From Maratus speciosus (lineage: Eukaryota; Arthropoda; Arachnida; Araneae; Salticidae), in NCBI GenBank assembly GCA_963932465.1, contig OZ010790.1, positions 350,077,087 to 350,141,086 on the forward strand: a DNA stretch of 64,000 nt. Reading direction: 5' to 3'. The notes beneath the pieces are model-generated. The model was not told the DNA's origin, did no database searches, and was given only the letters and a program-made list of their open reading frames with translations. The translations under genes were made by a program, and so were the position numbers. Position 1 is the first letter of the stretch. Every line of letters begins with the position of its first letter. Shown here in pieces: positions 33,961-44,188 of the stretch.

Positions 33961-36540
33961 TCTATAATCCTATTATAAAGAGGTAAAAATTGTTTATTTG
34001 TAGGAGGTAAGATCTGGAGCTACCGAACCGATTTCAAAAGTAATGGTATCAAAATGATGGTGTTAGTCCAAATTAGAACATAGGCTATATTGTATGTCGG
34101 TGTCACTACCCCAAAGGGGGTGCAGGAGAAAAAAACGTTCTAAAAATGCAATTTTTTGCGTTACTGAAGGGCCCAGATATATGAAATTTGGAATATTAGT
34201 TACTTATAAGATATCAATGGTGTCTAAGAACAGTTCTTAAAAAATTCGAAATGTAAAAGGGGTGAAAATGCACAAAAGGCGTTCTAAAAAACGCTCTAAA
34301 TGGTAGTTTCCACACAATCTCAGGAAATAACAAACCGATTAAAAAATATTGGTGTCAAAATGATGGTGACAACGCTTGCTCCAAAATAGGGTACGTTTTA
34401 TGTCGGTGCCACTACCCAAAGGCGGTGCAAGAGCAAAAACGTTCTAAAAATGAGATTTTTGCGTTACTGAAGGGCCTAGAAATATGAAATTTGAAATATT
34501 AGCTACTTATTAGATATAAAGGATTTCTATGAACAGTTCTTAAACAATTCGAAATTTGAAAGAGGTGAAAATGCGCTAAAAGCGTTCTAAAAAACGTTCG
34601 AAAAGGTGGTTTCCACACAATCTCAAGAAATACCAAACATATTTAAAAAATATTGGTGTCAAATGACGGTGACAACCCTTGCTCCAACATAGGCTATGTT
34701 TTATGTCGGTGCCACTACCCCAAAGGGGGTGGAAGAGCAAAAAACGTTCTAAAAATGCGATTTTCGCGTTACTGAATGGCCTAGAAATATGAAATTTGGA
34801 ATATTAGTTATTTATATGATATCAGTTGTGTATAAGAACAGTTCTTAAAAAATTCGAAATTTAAAAGGGGTGAAAATGCGCGAAAAGCATACTAAAAAAC
34901 GTTCTAAATGGTGGTTTCTAAACAATCTCAGGAAATACCAAACTGATTTGAAAAATAATGGTGTCAAAATGACGGTGACAAGCCTTGTTCCAACAAAGCT
35001 ATGTTTTATGTCGGTGCCACTACCCCAAAGGGGGTGCAGGAGAAAAAACGTTCTAAATTGCAGTTTTTGCGTTACAGAAGGGCCTAGAAATATGAAATTT
35101 GAAATATTAGCTACTTATTAGATATAAAGGATTTCTAAGATTTTATGTCGGTATCACTGTCACCTAGACGTTGCAGGAGTAAAAAAGCGTTCTAAATTTC
35201 GATTTTTGTGATCGGTAGGGGATTGCAACTTAAAATTAGGCAAGGTACATATTTATTAGATATAAATGATCTTTAAGAACAGTTTCGAAAAAAATGGAAA
35301 TTTAAAAAGGGGTGAAAATGCGCGAAAACCGTTCTAAATTGCGATTTCTACTCAATCTGAGGGTTGCAAAAGTAAAACATGTTCTAATTTGCGTTTTTTT
35401 TACACAACTGAGGGGTTTAACACTTTGAAGTATGTCATGGTATTTACTTACAAGATGCAACTGCTTTTTAAGAACAGTCGAAAGAAAATTCGAAATTTAA
35501 AAAGATGAAGTATGCGAAAAGCGTTATAAATTACAATTTTTAAGCAAACTTGTAAAATACCAAACAGATTAAAAAAATAATGATGACATATTCTTGGTGA
35601 TAGAACCTGCTCAAACATAAGCTGTATTTTATGTTTGTGCCACTACCACCAGAGGGTTGTAGGAGCTAAAAACTTTCTAAATTGCGATTTCTGTGATACT
35701 GAAAAGGCTAGAAACTTTAAGTATGGCATGGTATACAGTTACTTATAAAGTATAAATGCCCTCGAAGGACTGTCGAAAATAAATTTGAATTAAAAAAGGG
35801 TGAAGCGAAGGGGAGGTGCGAAAAGCATTCTAAAAAAGTCCTAAATTACGATTTCTATGCAATTTCAGGGAATATAAACCGATTATAAAAGTAATAGTTG
35901 CGAATCAATGGTAACAGTCTCTGATCCTACACAGGCTATATTTTATGCCGATGATTCTACCACCTGGGGTTACAGGAACAACAAACGTTCTAAAAAAGGC
36001 CTTTGAAAGTTTTCTTAATTGCGTTTCTGTGGAATATTTGGAAATAACAAATCGATTTCAAAATTAATGTTGGCAAATTAATGGTGGCAGTTCCTATTTC
36101 GTCATAGCTCATGATGTTGAGAGAGGTGGTAGGACTTGAAATTTGACAAGATAGTTAATTTTAAGATGTAAGAAGATGGTTTCCAAAACATTCAAAACTT
36201 GAAATGAATACTGAAATGAGCGTTTTAATTGAGCATAAAAGTTTCAAAATATTTTCTAAATTATCATTTATTTGGTTTTATTTCGTTTTATTAATTTAAG
36301 TCTCATTTCTGCCTAATGCGGTGTAATAATGATGTTTAATCAAACTGTGTTTTAAATAGTAATTTTTGAATTATTCCTAAAAGTAACAAGTACCTTTTAA
36401 TAAAAAACCTTTTAATAAAATAAAATAAAACCTTTTAATAAAATAAAAATTTAGTTAGTACCTTTTAATAAAAATTATACATATAAATATCCCTTGGCAT
36501 ATTTCAAATATTACGCGAGCAAAGCCGCGGGATTTGCTAG
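33961..36540 (+). mobile_element. Non-autonomous Helitron, copy 1 (2580 bp)
   Basis: The 5' end is TCTATAATCCTATTATAAAG after an A (33960). The 3' end is ACGCGAGCAAAGCCGCGGGA, then TTTGCTAG followed by T (36541). This gives 5' TC, a GC-rich hairpin (CGCGAGC with GCCGCG), 3' CTAG (CTRR type) and an A/T insertion site, all as for Helitrons, with no inverted terminal repeats. The interior holds repeated units of about 303-306 bp (landmark TATGTCGGTGYCACTACC at 34093, 34399, 34702, 35007 and weaker ones after). No Rep or helicase is encoded. The open frame at 34870-35121 is a product of the repeats. A second copy lies at 46863-49329. Confidence 0.85.
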
Positions 36541-39309
36541 TATGTTAATAAATTTAATCAAATCGTAGTTAAGCGTTAAATTTAAGCGTTATGTTTGCTA
36601 ATTAAGCCTGATTGGAAATTCTATCATTATGAATATCGAAGATATGTTTTACATAACACTTGATTTTTTTTCCAAACTGACAAATGACACCGAGAATTTT
36701 TTAATGCTTCTGTGCTTTTATAATATATGTGAATATTTTTTATTTATTTACAAGATAATTTTTCATAAATTCTGATGTCATTGTATAGCTTCAATATTTT
36801 AACAGAATTATAGAACTGAACTTAAAAATCTTAATTGTGAAATTACTTAATTTATTAATGGAATAGTTCTTGTGTAATCTAATCAGTTAGTAAAATTACA
36901 TCATACAATGCACAACCTGCGGTCAAGGGGCTTTGCTCTTAAATCTGTCAGACCAGAGATGTTTGGTCTACACTGGCTCTAGCGCTCATCCACCTAAATG
37001 TTCATAGCTTTAGACAGTTTTAATCGATACATCCGTAAACGCTGTTTAAATATGGATTAGATTTCGGTAACCCCTTATTCTGGCCAATCCCCTCTCGGCC
37101 TATACATCGAGAGTACAACCGTACACAAGAAACACAATCACTAGACACTTATTATAATTAAATAATGCAGTTAAAATGCAAGAAATAATGTTATTTAGCA
37201 CATAATATTATTGAACAAATAATTAACACATGATGTTATAAACATTTTCTTAACTGAAGCAAACTGTATCAACAGCTTAAATAGTATTATTTCTTTTTTT
37301 ACTTTCCTTTTTTTGGGGGGAGGGGGGGGGTAAAATAACAACTCTTTTTGCCAAATATAAAATAATATTTTCTTCTAAAATATATTGTTATCTTTAAATT
37401 AAATCTTGAACAGAAACTTCAATTTCAGAAGTAAAATATACAAAGAATTTGTAACTGAATGCCATCTGAAAAACATAAAGTGTTTTCTTAAAACTGTCAT
37501 GGAAGCACCAAAATTTTAGCAGCAATGTTATATTATTTGGAGATGAAATACATATTTCCTTTAAAGTCATTCATGTGATAAAAGTATGAAATTGATGAAA
37601 TTGAAGAAATGTCTACTGGACCTGAAAATTGCGTGGACGGAATTTAAGGCTGAACAAAGATTGACGAAAGAATAAAATATAAAATCGTAATTTCTTATAT
37701 ATGTTCTTATACACGTATTTCTTCAAATGATTTCATTTTTTTTAAAGAATATTGTAATTATTTTTTATATATAACGTATATGTCTTACTATTCAATGTTA
37801 AGATAAAGTACAACAACGTCTATTATATATTCAATTTAAATAAAGAAATTATAAAATACTTTCAAATATCTACATGCACTTTTGTTGTTTCATTCAACAA
37901 GTGTAATTTCCATGCATGTTTATTATTTCGTACACACGATAACAATCGTCTGTAAAATGTGTTTTCTTTTAAATTAAAATAATATTGTTTATTTATCTGC
38001 AGTTAACAAATATCTGAATAGCATTACACACAAAAATGACTCGAAAACGAATAAAAATTTATTTCTGTATGCTGGGTAGATTTTGACAAAAAATAAGCAA
38101 ATATGAATACTTTAGAAAATTTTAATTTGTATTATTATTATTATCAATTAAAATAAAATTCTTGTATTCTAGCTCACAACTGAAGCTGTATCATGGCATG
38201 CCTCCAATACCAAAATAACACGTTGCAGCTGCGAGTGAACTTCACAAATCGCAATTATTAAATATTAAAATCAGGAATGCGATTAAACTCGCACCTCTAT
38301 TTAAATCGCTGGATTCAATGAGACAGGGCATGCGAGCACTTTCTCTTATGTTCTTAGAGAGGCAGCCTAAATAATACACTAGAAGCAACCCGCCCAAACA
38401 AAACCCATGAAAATAAAGTACAGCAGTGCATGAATTATTAATTTCTATTGCATAACTTGGTATTAACTGAAGTCCCAGGTAAAACGATTTTGTTTTTAAA
38501 AAGTTGAAAAATTAAGAACCTACTTTGTTGAAAACAAAAACGTTATTGGTGACGAAGTTAATTCGAAATGTGTTGCACGTGTTTCACTATTTTTCAATTA
38601 TATTTTTAGCTGCATTTTAAATGCATTAAAACCGTCGTAGAAACGTTGTAATATATTAGTACTACTATCTCGTATTTTTTTTCAACATAATTTGAACTCC
38701 ATAGAATCGTTTCGAAAAGAACGAAAAACTGATATTTTGAAATATTAATAATAAAAGAAAACAGCTTTTGCAATGAATTTACATTTTTTCAATAATAACC
38801 TCTTCTTCATTTTAAAGAAATTAAGAACTTTTTAATTATAATTTTTAGCTGCATTTTTGTTTACGTTAGAAAACTTAGGAATTTACTTTTATTAATCAAA
38901 TTGTGAACACTATGTTTTCAATACTGTACCACTAAATATTAAAAAAGTTTTAAAATAAGTCATTTATATTTTTTATTAATTATTTTTTAAGTATTCAATT
39001 TTTTTGTATATATTAATAAAAAACAGATTTTGAATTAACTTTTAAATATTTGTCCCATTCGTCATTTTAGACAGAGTTTAAATTTATACATATAATAGGG
39101 CACTTTTTAAAAATCTATAGTTATACGTAAGTGATGGTCTAATTTGCCATTTTATTAACTTTTCTCCCATGTTTTCCTTAACTGCAATTACTTTTTATTT
39201 AATTCTTACGATTAAAGTTTGTAATTTGAGAAAAAATTACAAAAAAAATAATTAATACTCATGAAGACAAAAGAACATGGACATTTAATTTAATAAATGA
39301 CGTGTGTAA
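36541..39309. other. AT-rich spacer with a G-rich run
   Basis: A short block at 36900-37130 is richer in G+C (GGTCAAGGGGCTTTGCTCTT, GGCCAATCCCCTCTCGGCCT) but carries no tRNA, 5S or coding signature that I can support. GGGGGGAGGGGGGGGG lies at about 37315-37331. The rest is unremarkable. Confidence 0.5.
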
Positions 39310-39419
39310 TACAGGGTGATTCTTAATGAATGGGACAAAAAGAAAACATTATTGTGAGTGTTATAAATAATATATTTAGAAAATTCAAATTTACCTCAAA
39401 ACTACATTTATTCAAGTTT

Positions 39420-40025
39420 CTACAGATGTTCAATATGTGCCACTCCGGTGACATGACAAATGTCTATACGGTAATCAAGCTCCTGCCACACTCGTGATAG
39501 CATATCCCCTGTGATGGTGTTCATAACTGCAGTTATCCGCTGTTTCAGTTAGTCTAAGTCCTGAGGAAGTGGAGTTACAAACACCTTGTCTTTTACGAAA
39601 CCCCAGAGAATAAAATCACAGCGCGTTCACGAATTCTTTCAATCACTTCGGGTTTTGTTTGTTTTCGTCCTTGGCTTTTGTCCATGCATAAGCAGCTGGT
39701 ATCCTGGAACTGCTTCACCCACCTGTTTATGTTATGCCGATGCGATGGTTCAGGGCTCGCACCGTTCCTAAAATTTTTGCACTTTGCTACCAGTATTTTA
39801 AATAAGAATTCTTCGTGGTCGATTCCTTTAACATCCATAATAGGATTACACAACTAAGATTATCGTTTTAATTTAGTGGTAGCAAAGTGCGAAAATTTTA
39901 GGAACGCTGCGAGCCCTGGATGGTTGTTTACGAAATTTCGTGCGAAAATGTCTTTGCACAACAGTTACCGAGGAGGTTTTGGCATATTCGAAAACGCAGT
40001 ACATTTTCTCCTGCATGGAAGACAT
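39420..40025 (-). pseudogene. Mariner transposase pseudogene lacking the DDE core
   Basis: On the minus strand from ATG 40025 the frame reads MSSMQEKMYCVFEYAKTSSV and TVVQRHFRTKFRKQPS, a classic N-terminal HTH of this mariner group. It is interrupted at 39918 by a 168 bp insertion. After 39750 it continues as HRHNINRWVKQFQDTSCLC and KSQGRKQTKPEVIERIRERA, the second HTH part. The frame then jumps directly to the C-terminus, KDKVFVTPLPQDL, NTITGDMLSRVWQELDYRI and GVAHIEHL with a stop at 39420-39422. The whole D,D,D catalytic region is missing, so this copy could only move in trans. Confidence 0.82.
39751..39918. mobile_element. Nested hAT-like MITE, 168 bp, 7 bp target duplication
   Basis: The left end CAGGGCTCGCACCGTTCCTA, then AAATTTTTGCACTTTGCTAC, is matched on the minus strand by CAGGGCTCGCAGCGTTCCTA, then AAATTTTCGCACTTTGCTAC (about 40 bp, two differences). 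GATGGTT immediately flanks both sides (39744-39750 and 39919-39925). CAGGG ends and short inverted repeats suggest the hAT superfamily, although hAT usually duplicates 8 bp. It interrupts the mariner HTH coding region and so is the younger insertion. Confidence 0.85.
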
Positions 40026-40198
40026 TTTCTTTAACAGCGCCTCTAGTGGCGAGTTCGTCATTCGATGATTTTTCCCTGTTGTCAAATAAAATTTGTATAA
40101 TTGTCGTTGCAGAATAAATTTGTTTCAGCTGAATAAATCCAATACGGCAGTCACACTGCGCTATTCTTTTTGGCCCATTCATTATGAATCACCCTGTA

Positions 40199-40800
40199 TA
40201 CATATGTATTGATGCTGCCTGCCGTTCTTTTAATATTCTATCTTGACATAAAGAAATGTTTTTAAAATTAATATAAAATCCTTATTACAGTATTATTTTT
40301 CTACAACACATAAATTTGTGATAAACTCATTGCCGCTAATTTTTTTTTCCATACGTAGCTGTCATTTTTCAGTTCCGGAAATAACATTGGAATCGTGTTT
40401 TGACACTTTCCATTTAAATAAAAACTGAATAGGTTTACCTTAGTTTACTTTTCTGTGTCATTCTTTACAAAATGTTTAGAAGATTAATATTTAGATTTTA
40501 TATAAAATGTGTATGTTTTTTTTTCTCACCACTCTGGTTTATTCAGAGTATGTTTTTACATGAAATAAATCAGACAGTTTGTTAATCGAAATAAACGTCT
40601 CAGATTCACGATTTTAGCTACTAGTATTCATAAACATTAAACATTTATTTCTAAAGAAAATTTTTTTGCAAATGTTGCAGAATTTTACAATGAATATCAT
40701 TATTTATAAATAGTGGTAGCCAAAAATGTAGATTCACAGTAATCTTATATGCTCAACCAGTCTTTAACCTTTTTATAACAAGTGACACAGTAAATCAATT
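40199..40800. other. AT-rich spacer, nothing recognised
   Basis: No coding or repeat structure was seen. Confidence 0.6.
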
Positions 40801-40805
40801 TATAC

Positions 40806-42900
40806 TAATAAAATAAAATATCGCTCTGTCTGTCTGTATGCCATGGCTAGCGAAATATACCGCCCGTAGAAGTTTGAAAATTCAGGAGTGATTAGTCCAA
40901 GACAGGTCTGACGTACCTGAGGTTTAGATTTTTAATTGTTTAAGGGCCAGGACCCTTGGGCACCTTTACATTTTTATGCACTAAATTGTTAATAACATGC
41001 CTCTTTTCTATCCGATCTTTGCCATTTTTGATAGGAATTCTCCTTTCAGTTTATGTCCCATTTCTGCATTTCATTTAATATCCTGGCACCTGGGGTCCTG
41101 ATCCCGGGATCTCGGTACAGGACCCCTTGAAGTTTTAGTGCATTAAATTGTTAATAACATGCCTCTTTTGTATCCTAACTTCTTCGATTTAGGCGTGAAT
41201 TCTCCTTTCAGTTTCTACCCCATTTCTGATTTTCTCTTAAGACTCTGGCACCCATTTAAGGTGCCTAGTACAGGGCCCCTTGAAGTTATAGTGCAATAAA
41301 TTGTTAATAACGTGTATTTTTCTATCCGATCTTCTTCGTTTTTGGGGTGAATTCTCCTTTCAGTTTTTATCCCATTTCTACATTTCAAATAAGACTCTAG
41401 TCCCCTTGAAGTTTTAGTGCACTAAATTGTTAATAAATTGCTTTTATTTATCCGATCTTAATTTTGGGGATACTTTCTTCATTTAGTTATTCTCCCGTTT
41501 CTACATTCCAGTTAAGACCATGGACCCGTCTAGAATCCCGTAGGGCCCGGTCCAGGCCCCCTTAAATTTTTTGTGTGCCATGCGTTTTTCGCACCCTAAT
41601 GTTCTCTCCTTCGCAGTGCGTATTTTTAAAGATGAGTCTTGAACTCTTCTCCTTAGACCAACACTCACATATTTTTATTGGGGCCCTAGGGGTCTTTTTT
41701 AAGCATTTCTCCAATTTTTTGCACATTTCTTTCAAATTATATTCTAATGATTAATTCATACCCTATGCTTAATCTTGACTAATAGAAGATCTAACACGCC
41801 AAGTACTGAAACGTTTTAACATGTTTCCATATTAGGGCCAGTTCTCAACTATCAGTTGTCCCCTTTTGGGCCCGCTTTTATAACTCCCTTAAAAATAGTC
41901 CGATTCACTAGCTTTTTTTCTAAGAACATCTTAGGTTTTCCAGCTATTACATAAACGACAAAAATATTTTAAACTTCAACTACCACCAATTTTGAATATA
42001 AATCACCTTGTTGGGACCCTTGGTGTATCTTTTTTAAAATGATCCGAATTCCTTGCAATTTTCTTTATCATAGTTCTAGCGTCCTCTGTATACATTTAAA
42101 ACTACTAAAAAGTGTATTTATACCAAACTAAATGCCACTTAAGTCCTTTAACCCTTTGGAGCACAGTACAAAGCCCCTTGAAGCTTTTGCAACATAAATT
42201 ATTAATAAATTGTTCTTCTTAAGCCGATCTTCATTTTTTGAACCATTTTTCCATTTAGTTATTCTCCAGTTTCTATATTCCAGTTAAAATCCTGGGGAAC
42301 CTTAGGGATATTTAGGGCCCGATCCAGGGCCCCTTAAATTTTTCGTGTGCTATGCATTTTTTACACCCTAATTTTCTCACCTTCTCATTGCATAATTCAA
42401 AATTGAGTCTTGGACACTTCACCCTAGATCAACACCCTCATATTTTTATTGGGGCTCTAGGGGCCCCTCTTTAAGCATTTAACGCATTTTTGAGCCTTTA
42501 TTTAAAATATTATTCTAATGATTATTTCATAACCTATGATTAATTTTGACTAATTGAAGATCTAAAACGCTGAGTACTAAAACATTTAAACATGTTTTCA
42601 TGTTACGGCCCAGCTTTCAACTATAAGTTGGACTTTTTTTGGACTCTTCTTTTTCTAAACCTACTTCGGTTCTCCAGCTACTACATGAACAACAACAAAA
42701 AAAAATTGCAGACTTAATCTACCACCAATTTTGAATACTAATCGTCTTCTTGGGGCCTTTGTTACAACTCCTTTAAAAACTATCCTATTATATTGCAATT
42801 TTCTTTAACAAAGTCTTAACGTCTTCCAGCTACTTTAAAACCCTTATTTTTTTTTTATACCCAATTACATTCCAGTTAAGACCCTGTCCCCTACGGCCCG
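40806..42900. repeat. Degenerate repeat array with a duplicated 770 bp block
   Basis: AAATTGTTAATAA with a preceding CCCCTTGAAGTTTTAGTGC-type block recurs near 40983, 41144, 41290 and 41422, roughly every 130-160 bp. A longer block from CCCCTTGAAG (41402) through GTCCAGGCCCCCTTAAATTT, GTGCCATGCGTTTTTCGCAC and ATATTTTTATTGGGGCCCTA is repeated from 42174, giving a 772 bp higher-order period. The start (TACTAATAAAATAAAATATC, then CTCTGTCTGTCTG) resembles Helitron copy 2's 5' end, so it may be another non-autonomous Helitron, but I see no CTAG end with a hairpin. Confidence 0.7.
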
Positions 42901-43300
42901 GTCTTTCTTTATACCTCAGTTACCACCTTTTTCGAACATTAATCTCCTTTTTCAGCATTAACATACGTCTACTCACTACATCCGTAAATTGAAAAACGTG
43001 TTACTTTAAAGGTAACTTTAGATAAGGGATTTTATCCGTTTATTACATATCGTGTTAATGCTAACAGTAATTCATGAAATTTACAAGGTGAGGGGGCATC
43101 TTCCACCTCTTGGTGGCGCGTTATTTCCTCGGGTTTAATGGCCCAATTTCAACGGGATTTGCTTCTTTCAACTTAGATTACAATTCAGCTACTTTCTGTA
43201 TTATAAAATTTTATCTTAGACTTCAGTTACCAACATTTAGCAACATTAATGGTGCATTCTTTTTTTTAGATTCTATGGGCTTGATTACTACGAGGTTTGG

Positions 43301-43690
43301 ATCACTCAACACGTCTTTCCTTTTTTTGCGAACTTGAAAACTTCTATTTTGCTATTACAAAATACGGCTGATGAATGATATTCCAATAATTCTGAAATAT
43401 TTTCATATTAGCATCGTATGTTTTCTATTGATCACTCAACACGTCTTTCCTTTTTTTGCGAACTTGAAAACTTCTATTTTGCTATTACAAAATACGGCTG
43501 ATGAATGATATTCCAATAATTCTGAAATATTTTCATATTAGCATCGTATGTTTTCTATGGATCACTCAACACGTCTTTCCTTTTTTTGCGAACTTGAAAA
43601 CTTCTATTTTGCTATTACAAAATACGGTTGATGAATGATATTCCAATAATTCTGAAATATTTTCATATTAGCATCGTATGTTTTCTATTA
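43301..43690. repeat. Three near-identical 130 bp tandem repeats
   Basis: ATCACTCAACACGTCTTTCC starts units at 43301, 43431 and 43561, an exact 130 bp period. Over the full length I see only about two substitutions (a T/G at the unit junction and ACGGCTG versus ACGGTTG in the third copy). Such identity in otherwise diverged DNA points to recent tandem duplication. Confidence 0.97.
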
Positions 43691-44013
43691 CAAATTTAAA
43701 CGTAGTTGTAAGTAAGTTAATAATGTAGTAGGTTAAATGGAGTTTGTATGAATTTGCATACTAAGTAGATATTTTGTTACATTTTATTTGGAACCGGCCA
43801 CTTTAGACGTTTTGTTAAATATCTAGAAAACTGCATGATGAATTATCCTCAAACTCCATGCATGTAAACAGCTTGGCCATACATTTCGTGAGGATTTTTT
43901 TCCCGAAAACCCATAAGGAAAAGTCAACAAATTGAATGAAAATTAAATTTAAAAATCAAAAACCCGACTGTGTAAAAAGCGAACTAATTAATTATTTCTC
44001 ATCAATGTAGAAC
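43691..44013. other. Spacer, nothing recognised
   Basis: No repeat or coding signature was seen. Confidence 0.55.
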
Positions 44014-44015
44014 TA

Positions 44016-44186
44016 TGGGGTCGTTCGGAAAGTCGTGTCCGTTTGGGAAAATCAATTCATACCAGAAAATTCTGCCCGGTAATTATTAGACATTAGATTT
44101 TGGAATCAATGTCTACTAATTAAATGTTAGAATTTTCCGGTACGATTTGATTTTCCCAAACAGACACGACTTTCCGAACGACGCAA
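44016..44186. mobile_element. Palindromic mariner-type MITE, 171 bp
   Basis: The left end TGGGGTCGTTCGGAAAGTCG, then TGTCCGTTTGGGAAAATCAA, is matched on the minus strand by TTGCGTCGTTCGGAAAGTCG, then TGTCTGTTTGGGAAAATCAA. TA flanks both ends (44014-44015 and 44187-44188). Arms of about 80 bp leave almost no loop. The GTCGTTCGGAAAGTCGTGTC-type end resembles mariner terminal repeats. Confidence 0.88.
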
Positions 44187-44188
44187 TA

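Larger units (their letters stand above)
39312..40196 (-). mobile_element. Internally deleted mariner element, TA-flanked (885 bp with nested insertion)
   Basis: The left end CAGGGTGATTCTTAATGAAT, then GGGACAAAAAG, is matched on the minus strand by the right end CAGGGTGATTCATAATGAAT, then GGGCCAAAAAG. TA flanks at 39310-39311 and 40197-40198. It carries a transposase that has lost its catalytic core and is itself split by a small hAT-like MITE. The ends differ from those at 3799-4391, so it is another subfamily. Confidence 0.88.

Noticed and set aside
36900..37130. tRNA-, 5S- or SINE-derived sequence
   Set aside because: Composition is G+C-richer, but I could not find A and B box spacing or a cloverleaf.
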